This document shows, piece by piece, positions 32,796-46,271 of a DNA stretch of 64,000 bases. Location of the stretch: positions 18,125 through 82,124 of the forward strand of contig CANTFL010000393.1 in the NCBI GenBank assembly GCA_947650285.1. Direction: 5' to 3'. Numbering within the stretch: the first letter of the stretch is position 1; each line of letters begins with the position of its first letter. The notes beneath the pieces were generated by a model. The model did no database searches, was not told the DNA's origin, and saw only the letters and a list, made by a program, of their open reading frames with translations. The DNA comes from Hyaloperonospora brassicae (taxonomy: Eukaryota; Oomycota; Peronosporomycetes; Peronosporales; Peronosporaceae). A program made the position numbers and the translations under genes.

Positions 32796-33322
32796 CAACT
32801 CTTCACTACCCAACCCGCTTGCCATATCCAGTGAGCAATAAGACATCGATGTGTCCATGTCCTGTAACAATTCGCTGATCAATGGCATCGTATATACTAT
32901 CAACCTTGTCAGCTGATTTACCCGAGGATAATCGATACACAATCGAATGTCCACGCCATTCTTTTGCTGATAACGACGATCGGCGAAGCCCATAGCGATA
33001 AGGAAGGGTGTATAATCTTAGCTGATAGAAGTCCCATGATAAAATTTGCTAGCTTTTCGCGAACCTTAGGCGCTACTTGCCGTAATCTCTGCGCGATCGG
33101 TCTCGCTCCACCCACGTCAATATCGCACATCGCCCTCCATGCGGCTGGAGTGAGTGCGTTCCCTTTACCAATTAGAAGATGCTGGTTGCTCCAGATCAGG
33201 TGTCTCAATCGTGCTTGGTGTTCAGTCAGCGGTACTCCTGGATCGCCTACTCGAATTTCGTCAATCGAAATTTTGGCCGTAGGTATAACAATGTCAGGCA
33301 GTACCGCCATGTGTTGATTCAC
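32796..33322 (-). pseudogene. Reverse transcriptase N-terminal half of element 3, interrupted
   Basis: 32918-33322 reads GDPGVPLTEHQARLRHLIWS, KVREKLANFIMGLLSAKIIH and LWASPIVVISKR, the RT N-terminus. After a frame change, 32796-32993 continues with NGVDIRLCIDYPRVNQLTRL and CSLDMASG, the palm strand with the first catalytic Asp in YCSLDMASG. After this motif the frame breaks and the sequence runs into the LTR of element 2. The YxDD motif is not present on this side. Confidence 0.8.
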
Positions 33323-34638
33323 ATCCTCGGCTTACAGCTCCCCACTTTCACGACGATAGGTAGTGACGTTCAGTTCTTTCACGATCCGGTCATTCTCCGG
33401 ACATGGCTTTTCGTCGATCGTTACATCTGTTGAAGGTCTGGCTTCTTTCTTCAACTGATCGCTTGCTCCGTCGTTTGTCGTTCGTTCTTAAATCGTATTC
33501 ACTACCGGCAGGAAACTTGTAGGTCGATGATTTACGTGTCAACCGCAGATCACATCATGCGATAGATCGGTGTCCCTGTCCGTATCCGTTCCAACGTCTT
33601 CCATTGGCCCCCGGGTTCTCGACCTTCTCCTTTCTTCTCGCCGATCGTGATAACGACACGTGGAAGTAGTCCCACATGTAGAGCGACCTCCTCACCTCGG
33701 GCCGGACAGTCGTTTCATCCATTATTCCCTGTCAGCCGACTTATAACCTTCTTTGGCGTAGGTTAGGGTCTGCGATCCACATACGGATCAGCGTATTCGG
33801 GCGGCAGTTCTTCCTCTTGAAAGTCGTTGATTCAAACGCTAGAGTATGCCCCTTGTTGTACCGTCGCGATCCAACCGAGACGTAGCCTGTGTATCGAGGT
33901 ACCATCTCGGCAGCCATATTCCAGCCTAAAGCCGGTCCGCGATCGAGGGTAACTACGCTATCGCTGAGATTTTTCAGATGCAAGTACTTGATCCTCCTAT
34001 CCCAGTGGGTACGGTGGGTACCTATCTTGGAACGCGTCTCACCCATAGCTTGGCGTTAGACTGGACGTTGCCGATCCTAATTTTCGACAATATACCGACC
34101 GGCAGCAACAAGTGCTGTTCTGGGGTTACGTTTGGTTGCATGGGTGATCCGTACAGAGGTCTGCGTCCCGCTAGATTAATTCTCACTTTATCCGGCAAAA
34201 CCAGCGTCCCGTCCGATAAATCCAGACGTACACCTGCGAATACCATGAAATCTACGCCCAAGAACGCTTTTTGAACGACTTGATCAACCGAACATATATC
34301 AAAGTAGTACATCAGAAATCCATTTAGGATGATAGTGATCTTTGTGCGTCCTGGGTCATGTACGTGTTTTCGCCGATCCCCACACACTCCTGTTTTTGAC
34401 ACTCGTCGATGACACATTCCACCTTACGAGCAAAGGCGGTGTCCACGATCGAGATCAAAGCTCCTGAGTCCAGAAGCATTGTAACCATTTCGTTGTTAAT
34501 CTTTACAACTCCTTTAGCTTGATTGAACCATTTTCCTGGTGTGTGGTATTTCCGGTATCCCCATGACTCTCCCAGCGCAAAGACAAATTCCATTTTGGCG
34601 GGCGATCGGGCGTACTCATCATGTCTTCTTACACTCAA
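33323..34638 (-). pseudogene. Protease region and linker of element 3
   Basis: 34324-34638 reads GVVKINNEMVTMLLDSGALI, then SIVDTAFARKV, an aspartic protease start with an intact DSGA motif (about 34441-34480). 34022-34417 continues with VQKAFLGVDFMVFAGVRLDL and DGTLVLPDKV, the typical GxDFM flap-to-end region. 33741-34046 and the following bases form the linker to RT. Stops and frameshifts break it. Confidence 0.78.
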
Positions 34639-34654
34639 AATGGACTGCAGACCG

Positions 34655-37130
34655 TTAAAAAATCACATGTATTATATAGATCATTCTGTTTGTCATCGTT
34701 TTCCTCGACCAACTACCTCTCCACAAATGCATATACGTAGAGCCTAGACCGCTCGACTCGTACCAGGTTCCAAACTGGCGAGCGTCCTTATTCAGCATCT
34801 TCTCGGCTTGTTCCGGCAACATCCCTGCATGCTTGGTGGGGACCACCCACTTACGGATCATGTTGTATAACTGTACCATCGGCCACTTTCCTTCCTCAAG
34901 GACGTTTTTGCATACGGAACAAACATATAAGCATTTGTCCGCAGGATGACCCTTACGTCCAAACTTCTGACACGTAAGTCGCTTCCAACACCCGCAACCG
35001 TCATGTATCTACGACCCACAGTGCGTACACACTGATTGAGACTTTTCACGATCGTAGTGGCTCTCTTTTTGACTCAAGCACTTCGGATGAGTGGGTCTTC
35101 CGGATTCGGAGCGCGATCCGCAGCTTTAGTCATGTATAATTTGCGTCAATTCGAGTGGGAGTCGGATCCACAAGAATCCATGTCTGATCCAATGCTCTAC
35201 TTTTCACGTGGATCGCTCCCACAGCCCGCGCTGGTTTGGCTGACTTGAGCCGCCTGTGACGTAACACGATGTCGAATATCTCTCGATCCCATATAGGCGT
35301 GATCTTCTCGTAATTTCATATTCTCGCATTCTTGCAGCGTTTTCTCCAGATCGTCTGCATCTCCAAGGCATAACATCTTATGCATTCTAGCCGGATCGCG
35401 ATCGTCCAGGGTACCAAAGTGATAAATACATGCTCCTTGCGAGTATGGGGCGATCCATCTCGTATCAGGATCTTCGCCCGGATCGCGGCTACATTCAGAC
35501 GGTACAAGTACTCCAATGTAGTCTTGTTCGATCGCTTACGAGCATTGTGTTAGAGTCTTCCAGTTAAAACACTAGTCTTCCCTTCGTAATTGGCCATGAA
35601 GCCCTCCAAAGTGCCTTCCAGGAAATTCTCGTTGATCGACCGAGCTGGTTAGACCAGTCACGCGCCGGTCTCGTAAGAATGTCGCTGAATACCAGGCACT
35701 TCTCTGCATCCGGCTTCTGATCGCGTAGGAATGCCAAATTCCCCTTACTTATCCAAATTCTAGCCCGTTCATCGTTCTTTTATCTTCCGAGGATTTCTTT
35801 CAGTTCGGCCGTGGCAGAAATTAGTATTCTAAGGTTAGAGAATTTACCACTCTCTGCCGCTCATGCCGTCGCCACCTGCGGTAACCTCTTGCTTCATGGG
35901 TCTCGGCACTCACAATCATGGTCGTTCGATCCACTAAGGCGCGATCTAATCGAATCCATGTCAACTTTTGGCATGTTGATCTTCGGTTCGGGTTGACGAT
36001 TAGCCGATCGTCCGGCGTTTATGCGGGCTTGTTCTAGCTCATATTTCTTCATGGCTGCTAAAAATAGGAATTCACTTGGTCTGACTCAACCATGTTCAAA
36101 AAATGAGTTGCCGCTGGCTTTTCCGCTTGCGCCTTTGCCTCATTCACTTCAAACTTCAATTGCAACAGATCCGCGCCCTTTGGCCCTATCTAAATCCGTG
36201 GGAACTCGAACAAATCGTTCAAGTACTCTTCCGATACCGCTGAAGCATATAACGACGATCCAGTGTATTCATTCTTGCGGAACATGTTGATTTGCGTGAG
36301 AACCTGATACATGGTGCCGGTCGGCGGGATGGCTTTTTAGGGTCACGTGTTCCTATGAGCGGACTTAACGTCTTGAACAGCGACTGTCCGGCAGCGATCA
36401 CTCGATCGTGGTTGCACTATAGTAGACTTTGTGGGTTAAACGTTCCGGCCGTGAATCCTGCTCTAATTAGCAATTTATTTAGACGACGGAGCGCCTTCAA
36501 CACGTATGGAGTTGGTTTAGTCACCGATATAGGTCCGCGTACCGATCCGGTCAGGTTTGGCTTGATTGTCTTAAGCACTGGATAGCTCGGCAACATCTTC
36601 TGTAGCTCCTGAAAATGGTACTTTCTGCTGAGATCGTCGAATCGCCAATCTTAAAACTTTACTTCGCGATCCACTGATTTTGAGCCTGAAATTATCCTAT
36701 CCGTCTTGATCTTGCATCCGGCTGGCTTGTTCTTGCAAACATCTCGATATTGTTTCGCCTCATACAGCTTCTTATGGTCTTCTGAACATCTTGTCTAGCC
36801 CCTCATCATCTCTGATGGTACACCTAATATAAATGAAATTCGTTCGAGGATTCTATTAAGACTTTCATCCTGCATATATCGCTGAGCAGTGCGATCCGCG
36901 GTCGACCCCGAAGGGGCTTAAGGAGGGAATTGATTGTTTTATATCAGATCGTGCGAACGATCGACCTCTTTTTTCTTGTCGTCACACCCCCCCAAACGTT
37001 TGACGATTCGGGGTTCCTACATCTTTACGCGTCTGCGGCGAACTCTTTGCCGCTGGCGCTTTTATCATAGGTTCAGTCTTAATCTTGACTTCTTCGATCA
37101 GGGACCCACGATTAGTCCTGATTCTCCAGA
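34655..37130 (-). pseudogene. Gag of element 3
   Basis: The minus strand between the primer site and protease reads as a long, broken gag. Near 35590-35790 the core is visible: FLRDQKPDAEKCLVFSDILT followed by RPARDWSNQLGRSTR. 35316-35516 has EYLYRLNVAAIRAKILIRDG, and 35197-35385 has DADDLEKTLQECENMKLRED. An N-terminal part just inside the LTR (about 36950-37130) reads KIKTEPMIKAPAAKSSPQT. A zinc-binding Cys cluster may lie at 34858-35049 but is not clear. The order matches a Gag precursor of about 700 residues. Confidence 0.72.
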
Positions 37131-37131
37131 A

Positions 37132-37150
37132 GATCCGGGCACGCGCACCA
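37132..37150 (-). other. Primer binding site of element 3
   Basis: One base inside LTR A the minus strand reads TGGTGCGCGTGCCCGGATC, 19 bases that would pair with a tRNA 3' end finishing in CGCGCACCA. This fixes the orientation of LTR A as the 5' LTR of a minus-strand element. The tRNA species cannot be named from sequence alone. Confidence 0.65.
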
Positions 37151-37151
37151 T

Positions 37152-38099
37152 TGTGGTGGCGTGATGATCACAATTGTATTGTGACCTTGACTCTTTAATG
37201 GCGCCCGGACGACCGACAAACGGAGGGTGTACCCCGATTCCGTGCTTTGTGTGTTCTTGCTCATCTTGTGTACCCGTCGGTGGGGCGGGTTGCGCTCTTC
37301 TTGGTGGACTTGGGCTGAAGCTGAACTTGACCGTCTTAGGGATAGGTGTTGATCGGATGGAAATGCTTCACCCGGTCAAACGTAGGTGCGTATCGAGTGA
37401 AAATTCTTTACCTGATCGCGTGTATACTTTGGCGCTCTTACAGATTCGCCTTCGTCGAAGTGTGATGTTTGATACGCGAGCCTTCTGACCACTTGATCCG
37501 TCTCACGATCTTGAATCTGAACCGTAAGGTTCACTGCGTCCTATCGCAGATGAGGGGGGGGAGAACTGACGTTCCGCCTGTCCAAACAATCCAAGGGCGA
37601 AGTTCGCAGAGACGTGGGTGACTCTCTATTCAACGGGAGGCCAAAGATCCTGCCCGGGTGAAGTCGACGCGTGTCTTTCGTCGCAAATTCAATTCTGTTT
37701 AATGTCAACCAACCAATTCCAAACCCTATGACTATGCCTATCTGATCGCCAGGTCAACAGTTGTGCACCGCCTGTCTATGTCATTCATTTTTACCTCATG
37801 TGGTCCACAGCAGATACTCCGTAGTGGATCGCTCCACAGCGGATTGCTCCACAGTGAATCGCCCCACAGTGGATCGCAGCAACAGTGGATCGCTGTGTAG
37901 TGGATCGCGGTACAGTGGATCGCGGTATAGATCGACACCAATTATGTTATCCACACCTGTTATGTGATTTACACCACCCAGCGGTATCCAGGATGGATGA
38001 TGGATTAACCTGCGCGACTTGGAAAGTCGTTTCCCATCAATCGGTCGTTTGGTTGTGTTCCTCGTCCCAACAGACCCATCTTTGTACGCGCTCAACCAA
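37152..38099 (-). repeat. LTR A of element 3 (about 948 bp)
   Basis: It is almost identical to LTR D (49190-50136) in inverted orientation: a shared 104-codon frame differs by two residues and a 67-codon frame by one. On the minus strand it ends gatcatcacgccaccaca next to the primer site. It contains seven copies of a 15-bp repeat at 37824-37929. Confidence 0.85.
37824..37929 (+). repeat. 15-bp tandem repeat in LTR A (7 copies)
   Basis: The unit is GTGGATCGCnnnACA, seven times, one copy with an extra base. The same array occurs inverted in LTR D at 49361-49466. A repeated short unit inside an LTR may be a set of regulatory binding sites. Confidence 0.85.
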
Positions 38100-38504
38100 T
38101 CGAACTGGCTAAGCACTTAAGGTGGATTGCGCGATCCACACTTTCGTCATTCATCCTTCGCACTTCTCCATACAATCTCTCGATCTCGAAGCGAGTTCTC
38201 TATCTTATTCAATTATCTGATCTCGATCTCGATCCGATCGTTCGATCCCCTTCCGATCTCTCGATTGAGATCTGTTGTATACAAGCCGGTTGTGGTTCAC
38301 GCTAAGTTTGCAGAGAAAGCGCACTTGGTGTATGCCTCAAAGGGGAAAAATACGATCGCCTGGAGAGGAAGACGCGTGGCTTCAAAAGTCGTGATACATA
38401 TAGGCATAGCGATGGAATACGTAATTTTAAATTTAATTGTTTATCATAAAATATAGTTTATATGCTTCTTAGTACATGTGATGGCATCTCTTTAGGGTTA
38501 GATC

Positions 38505-38991
38505 ATTTGCCACCCACCCGGCGTCAAAGACATTTGTATCACTAAATCAAGTGATATCCCTGATTGGTTGGCCAAAGATCAAGGACTCTCGAACAACAAT
38601 TTAAACTGCGATCGGACGCAGTCAACTAGCAAAGGGAAAAGGGTCCAAGATCGGGAGGCGGGTCAAGTGGTCGGAAAAGAATTCGCGCGAATCAAGTACA
38701 GATATCGGACAAGGCGATAATTCTCGTGGAGGTTAAGTTGACTCATATCGAGCACCTTACAAGTACACCTGCTATCGTGTGAAGGTTTCCACGCGACGGC
38801 AACAACCCCAACCACGATCAAGCTTGGCATTGACTCGACTCCACCTGGAAGAGTGCGGCCCTCCCATAGACGGTTACACAAGGTCAGCGAATCATTCAGC
38901 ACGGAATCGTAGTACCCAACCTGTTAGTCGGTTCTCCAAGCGCCAGTTGAGAGTTTGGATCGACCCTCAAATATCGATCGCCACCGAACCA
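38505..38991 (+). repeat. Diverged partial LTR (B) of the element 3 family
   Basis: Blocks such as cgggtcaagtggtc, cggttacacaaggtcag and cacggaatcgtagtaccc, and the end cgccaccgaacca, align in order with LTR D read on the + strand. Similarity is moderate. The left part is hard to delimit; the limits are approximate. Confidence 0.55.
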
Positions 38992-41900
38992 CTTCGTGTT
39001 CATTCAGAAGATTGAAGAGGCTATATAGACATGTAATGACTATAAGCGGTTGGTCCATCCACACGTTGAATGATATATACCCCATGCCGCTTATTAGCGA
39101 GCTGCTCAAGACATAGAAAATCAATGTGGTTTAGATCTCTGGATATGGCTAATGGAAAATTAGTTGTATGAAAGACCGAACAGTACATGATGATCTCTGC
39201 GTTCATTACCCCTTCATATATTTTCGAGTGGTTAAGATTCTGTCGGGTTTAGGAACGCCCCATACATTTACCAGCGACTGATTGATACGCTTTGAATGGG
39301 TGCCTAGAGATCGGCGAAAACGTGGACTCGCTCGAAACGGATGATCTTAAGTTAATTGACGCGTTTACTGCAGAAGAACCAGAGACAGATCGGTCGCCAT
39401 TCGTTTTGCACAGACGATCTTCACATACGACATATTGATCGTAGCTACAACGTGAACTTGTCTATATGACAAGGTTTAACGATGTTCATTGGCGAGTAAT
39501 CGATGTAATTAATCGATTGTCGTGGTTAAACATCTCTGGAAACGGCGTTTGGTAGTTTACTTGATGCCACTATGTTTCATAAGCTGATTTAAAAGCTCAC
39601 TCCGGATAATTGACTTCTGAATAATATCTTCCTAACCTACGTCGTTTTGTACTATGTAGTACATATTGGGTTGTTTGAATATTTACTGCAGATATATCGA
39701 AGACTTTGCTATCTATGTATTAGTTCGGTATGAGTTGAGGAGAACCGAGTTATTTATAATCATCAAAAACGGGCATCGGATATAACAACAATATTTTAAA
39801 AAAAATTAAAGGATCGTGTTCCAGCTGTGGATGAAGAAAAAAGCGCGCGATCCAAAAAAAGGACCCGGTGAGAAAAGGCTACGATTGTATTTACCATGGT
39901 AGAAGACAAGAATGCTATAACTCCGATCCTCAAGAGCCTTTAACATAGATTGTACCCCGGCATTCGTAACATGCACAAGCAGGTGCGCGGTGTCAGCATC
40001 CACTCTGCAAATATACGATGGTGTGTACAGTCCGGTGATTTTTGTAAGCCGCCCACTCAAGCCTAATGGTTTGAACAATACAATATTAGAGAACAAAGTA
40101 ATAGCTCTACTTATGTTTTTGAAGGTGCTCTAGTTTATATTGGTATCCCAAGAGATTAACGTTCTAAATTGAACCTTAACCCTTGCTAAAATGGTTTAAT
40201 CGTTGGACTCAATGAGACGCTGGGGAGATGGGCCGTTTTTTTGTCGGACTGGACTTTGGAAGTTTGAAGATGCGATATTGGAGAGGATTTTATACTCGGT
40301 GCACTCGCGGCCAGCCTAACCCCTCGATTTCAGGTGGTCAAGATGCGTATCGAAATCCTACTAAAGAGGCAACCGAGGATCATTAACTCGATGCCACCGC
40401 CTACGGCGGAAGAAGTCGAGAACCGCCTGGTCATCAGTTTCGACTGTTCGGCTCGAATTAAATAAAACCGTTAAGTGTACATCTCAATCGTGTAAAAGCT
40501 TCTGGAATATACATTTACGGATGTGTCAGAAAATGCGTTATACTTATTCTTAAACGCAGCTAAATTGTTGTATATCGCTCGGGATTCTGTATAATAAACA
40601 TATAAGTGTACGGATCATCAAATGTGGCAAATTTAACATGGTGATTCGCAAATGCGAGGTTTGATCGGTTGCAAGCGTCGGGGCTACAGATGCTACGACA
40701 CAAGGCAATACGAATAAAAATTGTGTGGCCAAATAATGAGTGTAATTAAATGAAAATAGATATGTGATACAAAGCACATATGAATAAGCGAGCTTAGCTT
40801 TGCAACGGGAGATAGGTATGAGTGTCACCTCTGACTTCGAGTATATAGATTTGCCATTATTAACTCAGTCGAATGAGCTGACGTTACACCACAAAGCATA
40901 TTGATTGGTAGAAAAATTCTAGATCTGGGTCACGGATACGCAGACACTACATGAGCACGACGAAGAAGCAGGTGGACCAAAGTCTTTGAAAGAGATATTG
41001 TACAACAAATACGATTCGGTCACAATACGCATGAGGAAGAGGAGAAAGGATGGATTTCTAACGTAAATGACTATCTGGTACGTGATGTTATTTAGTTGAT
41101 CGTAGATGATGCGAAGGCATGTGCTCAGATAGCCTCAGATTATCAAGTGGACGATAATATAGTGCTAGTTTTACCCCCGATTGTCTTGATCACCTACATA
41201 TCTCACGGAAATGAGTCGCATTGTGTGTATCTGAAGCATCGCAGCAGGACTTTTAGCATTATCATTTTCTACGAATTCGGAAGGTTGCCATAAAAAAATC
41301 AAATTGACCTTATAGAGAGTCCGATCCAACTTTCCATTTGAAGGATTATATCGGAGCTTATAACGGTATGTGAGCATAAACGGGGGTTGTACGACTGGAC
41401 AGGGACTACGTTTAATCTCTAAAGGATCCCAAGGACCTATGCGAGCTACGTTGATTTTCGGACTATTAAAATGTATCATGTATGGTCTGTGATACTACCA
41501 TTAAAATGTTAAGTGAAGTTGCTGCAATGGGTGTATCTATTCTCGGGTATGTCATTGTAAAGAGAAACTTATCAAAAACCACAATACAAAAGCGCATAAT
41601 GTCTTGAAAATGCATTTTTCGAAGGTTTGAGGTTATCGGACAAATTTTATATGATCAGAAGACCAAATTAATGTCATGTTTTTCCGAGCATGTTAACTAT
41701 ATCAGGAAACAAAAGAAAAGAAATAGAATGACCAATCGCTTATGAGCGAATGGTATAGCAGAGAGTATGACCCAGACGCAAACTCGAGCAATCAAGACGT
41801 GTATCGAGGATGTGGATGAAAAAAATGGGACAGGTTCGCAGAAAGGCTGATTTGCTGTTCATTCGACAAAAAATCGCGTTCGCGGAGATACTCCGTAATA

Positions 41901-44449
41901 TGTGATTCATAGTTGAGATCATATATCGACATTAAAGGAACTGTAAACTAGTAGAGTACCGAAGCTTTCGATACCGACCGAGATGATAATTATATAAAAC
42001 TTAACGCATTATAACGATCAAGAGGGGCGGTGATTAATTGCCATACGATCGATTTTGAATATTTCGGGCATATCGACATGGAACCAAAATAGGGAGGTAC
42101 AACGTAGGTGTAAACCGCTCGTGTGGCTCTATTTGTACCGAGTTAAAGACGGGTCCCTTAATAGTTGGCACACATGTGGCATAGATGGTTTCGAGTGGCT
42201 CAGCTATGTACAAAAGTATGCGGCCGCTATAAAACCCACAGGGACGCTGTACAGACTATTTTCGGTCATGCACGTGTCCAAGATTATATGAGTGGTAAAA
42301 TTTACATATTAACTGAAAATAATGTGGGTTCTTGACAGCGGAGATCGCGTTCACTTCAAAAATTACTCAGCCGATAAATTGTTGGTGGAACATATTGGAT
42401 GTAGATTACAAGAAGTGGATAGAATTTAAGACGTAGATCAAGGAGAAAGACCCACTGTTATCGAAAACACAAATCGTACCTGAAGCTGAGAAAACAATTA
42501 CACTAATTAAACATGTATCGACGAAGCCGATAATAAATGTGGAGATTTGCCGCAAGAGATTTAATCGGGTGAGTCATATTCGTCCCAAAGTGATGAAATC
42601 TCACGAGTAGAAGATTGACAGCTTACAAAGATCAGTGGGGGATGGAGATTTCCTTACAATACGGATGCATGATCAGGTAAATAATATATGTGTAGCATGA
42701 TAGTAGACCGTAGGTTATGAAAATTTAGTCGCGTATGTGAAGAAAATACAATAAAAAACGAAGCCAATTTCAGGAAGCACATAAAATAGGCGAATAAAAA
42801 GTACTATATTTTAATTTTGAGTCTATATTTTCTGAACTAGTTATTACGCGGGAAATAATTTGCCGGATGTCCATATAACTGACGTCCGAGATGGCTAACA
42901 AGTAAAAAAAGATAATGGGGTCTTCACGGCTCAGATTTTCTCAGCTGGCACAGAGCGATTATCAGATTGGGGACGCTATTATGTCTGAACACTAAATTTC
43001 GGGATTATAATGGCAGTTCATATGGTGATGGTAGCTGCAAGATGAAGGGCCCAGCTACATAATAACATCGCAGTGGCAAGCGACCATTCCCTCGAGTATG
43101 AATCATATAATTGTCTTTTGGACAGGTTTCCGATAGCAATTGTTTCGCTTCCTCTGAATACAGATATAGACCAACTGGAGATATGGAGTCGATTCTCGCG
43201 GGAGACAAGGAATACATGTGTCGACCCCCAGGGAGGTTGTCGGCTTCGAACTTCTTACCATTGACATAAGGTGGTGAGCTAGTCGAACCATCCCAAACAA
43301 GGAAAATCAATTACCTCAATATGTGGAAACGTGCTCTCCTAATTATCCTAGGCGCCCAACACCTCGATCTGGTCGATCGCCTCCAACGCTAGGGGCCTAC
43401 AGATATTATAAGTGAATTTTTTTCACCTTTACCGCCGAAACGGGTCCGTTTCATTTTGACATAATGTCAGGAGAGGGAGTCGACGATTATATATGCAAAG
43501 CTGATAAAGCTGATTCTCGGTGCCACCCAGTGAACTATAACGGAAAATACACGCACACGACCGATGGATACCGTAGATCACTTGGCTTGATTGATCGTGA
43601 CACAAAGCAGATCTATGTAGATTAATGGTGATATCAATGGTTTCACGGATGGGTGAGAGTCGCTAGTAAAGCTGATCGTTACTTCGAACTCACTTTATCA
43701 CTCACCAAATGGAGCCAAGCGCAAGGTTTTCAAACTCTTCCAATCGACCGAGATAGTATGGAAATGAATTTCGCACTGAATACTTTAAGAGTCTAAATCG
43801 AGGGGTTTGGACAACGATTCGACCAAGGCTAATATATATGCATTGAACGTATTATGACAAGCGATAAGTTGCGATCAGATAACTCTTCAAGGGTCTTATC
43901 TTCACACTTGATGTTTACCTCGTCCTCAGAAGCATGCGGGGCTAAATGGGGGAGCACAAACTCAACCGTCTTGATGGTAGGCATAGCGGCCTTGAGATCG
44001 TGACGAATCTCGGGTCTGCGTGTTTGTATAGAGCCACCCAAATGGGGAGATCAGGTGCTTTTATTGGTAATCAAATTACCTTTATATGGACGGGCTTGAT
44101 ATATAAGGACCGGGCTGTGCCAGTAGGCGTACGATCTTGCGCGGACGCTTACAGATACGTAGCGCGAAGTCTAAAAGTTTTAGACGCAACAAATTTTCGG
44201 AGAGAGGGGTGGTCGATGCCAATTAGGTCGACAAAGGTACGAGATCGTTGTGTACCACCGAAGCGGTGCGATTAAGCAGCAACTAATGATCGTGAATAGA
44301 TAGGGCCGGTTTAATATAAGGGTTAGAAATCTAGAAATGAAACGATCAAGCGTGAAAGTGATATCGGTATGGATAGTGACCCACAGTTGGAATAGGCGTA
44401 AGGATAGGTTGGCTATTTATTTGGTTGGTAAATAAACAGACTTAAATTC
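38992..44449 (+). mobile_element. Degraded internal sequence of an element 3-type gypsy copy
   Basis: Most of this stretch is too decayed to read. The clearest landmark is at 42055-42291: VWLYLYRVKDGSL then, near the end, TLYRLFSVMHVSKII, the integrase C-terminal module of the same family as 45980-46240. Repeated atgtggatgaaaaaa-type strings at about 39822 and 41808 suggest further duplicated remnants. Lying between LTRs B and C on the + strand, it is probably one old insertion. No intact gene was found. Confidence 0.5.
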
Positions 44450-45253
44450 TACTTCTTCTGCACACGACTCGCGCCTCCCAATCTGTTTTGGTCAAGAATG
44501 ATTTGGCTTCCCCGGCGGTGAAAGAAATCAGAAGACCGATCTTGGATTGTTGGCCAAGATCGAGAAGAGAGATCCCGGACAATCTGTTACGGATCGATCA
44601 AGTGCTCACACTCAAATCAACTGCTAAGGTAGCAGTAGCAACGTAAAATGACTGGACACAAGATCGCGAGACGGCGTAAGTGGTAAGAAGATCTGGACAA
44701 GAAGTTAAAGACAAGACCGAGCGAGACCGGAGCAATCTACAAGGGAGATTGGCACGTTATATTTTAACGAAACAAGAAACCCATCTGCCTTAATTGCGCC
44801 CTTTTAGCAAGATCGACCAATCCCAAGACCAGATCGGACCGATCCCAAAGCAAGGTCGACGCAAGACTATTATTTGCTGAGTGGAGATTCCCGCACATCA
44901 AAGACCCCAATCCAGAAGACAAATTAAGATCGGTGTGATCCAAGAGCAAGATTGCGACATCTCCACAAAGTGCTCGTCGCGACTAAAGACCAAGATCGCA
45001 GAACCTCTGTTCGTGGTGTGAAGATTTCCGCACCGGAAGCGAAATCTCAGGCCAACCTCTCAGCGAGATCGACATATCCCACGACCATTACGAAGAACTC
45101 AAGTCAGCCAACCGACGGGTACACAAGTTGAGCACAAGGAAATGCAAAAAGGCACGGATCGGAGTACCCCCTCCGTTAGTCGGCAAGTCTGGGCAAGTGG
45201 AAGATCGACCCCCACAAAAAACAATTTTGTGCGATCAACTTTACCACAACACC
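44450..45253 (+). repeat. Diverged LTR (C) of the element 3 family
   Basis: The right end aligns with LTR D in order: ccgacgggtacacaag, gcacggatcggagtaccc, cctccgttagtcgg, then gatcgacccccaca, caattttgtg and ccacaaca. The left limit is uncertain. It is much more diverged from D than D is from A. Confidence 0.55.
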
Positions 45254-45299
45254 AACGAATCCGGTCCAAGTTCCACTGGAGAGGACTCTACCGGAGTGT

Positions 45300-46240
45300 C
45301 CAGCGTTATGTGTGAGAATGTGTGGATTGCACGACAGGAAAAAGAAAAACTGGTTCTTCGCTGCAAATCTTCAGGTAATGTCCAAGCCACTTATCCGAAT
45401 CAGAAAGTTGCGCTGGATCACATTACGTCGCTGCCACGATCTTTCAAGGGAAACACCGAGTTGTGTTGTGAATGATTCTGCTCTCATGGTAAGTGATCGC
45501 GAAAGCGAGTTCCTCCAGAACTGCACATACGATCGATGAGCGTTACGAGGATTGTGTGCTCTGGATATTCGGGGCTAGTGAACCGATCCGCCATGATCGA
45601 GAGCCAGGATTCATGTTTGATTTCTTCCGAGCTTTTAATCGGATCGGGGGCAGAAACATTGAACAACTATGGCGCTTTGACCCCAAGCGAATGGAACAGC
45701 AAAACGAATGGTACATACATTGACGAGAGCATTTGAAGATGTATGTTACGGATACGGATCAGAAGGATTTGGACGATTACGCCGAGAGGTTGACGTTTGC
45801 CATCAATACGTCATAGTATCGCGTGCGAGGAGATACCATATTTTACATGATCCACGGTGGGGTTTGCAATCGACGCTGGAAGCGACCCTGCCTTTTAGAA
45901 GCACCAAACGACGATACCGAGAACCACGATGATGGCGCTACCACTTACAAATTCAATAATTTCGAGCGAGATAAGTCGTTAACGATCGTCTACGGATCGC
46001 TTTCCAAGATCGTGTCGATAAACACAAGCCGGAGGACAGATCGCATGATATCGACGTTAGGTCACAAGTGTGGCTCTATTTGGATCGATTGAAATAAGGG
46101 TATGCTCGAAAGCCGGCAAATATGTGGCATGGACCATTTCGGGTGAGGAAACGTTACGGGAGACACGCGGTACAGTTGGAAATATCAAATACATCGTATC
46201 GATTATTTCCTTTGGTACATATATCCTAGCTTAAGCGGGT
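45300..46240 (+). pseudogene. Integrase of an element 3-type gypsy copy (element 4)
   Basis: The zinc-binding end is a scrap with Cys (ARQEKEKLVLRCKSSGNVQA), followed by ALDHITSLPRSFKGNTEL with the first catalytic Asp. Then come CVLWIFGASEPIRHDREPGF with the second Asp, a frame change, and KMYVTDTDQKDLDDYAERLT followed by FAINTS. The C-terminal module appears in pieces (SIWID, then CGMDHF-like frames and a YRLFP-type end). Gag, protease and RT are absent: integrase follows LTR C almost at once, so the 5' part is deleted or lies elsewhere. Many stops show decay. Confidence 0.75.
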
Positions 46241-46271
46241 AAAAACCTTCCCGGATCGACTAAAAAACCAG

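Larger units (their letters stand above)
32796..38099 (-). mobile_element. Ty3/gypsy element 3, 5' half only
   Basis: On the minus strand: LTR A (37152-38099), primer site, gag, protease and the N-terminal half of RT. RT is interrupted by element 2 at about 32795. RNase H, integrase, chromodomain and 3' LTR are missing from this side. The matching kind of 3' half is found on the opposite strand at 45300-50136. This element belongs to a different gypsy lineage from elements 1 and 2. Confidence 0.8.

Noticed and set aside
37738..38116. Open frames with five-residue repeats in LTRs A and D as proteins
   Set aside because: They are translations of the 15-bp tandem repeat in a non-coding LTR and occur on both strands.
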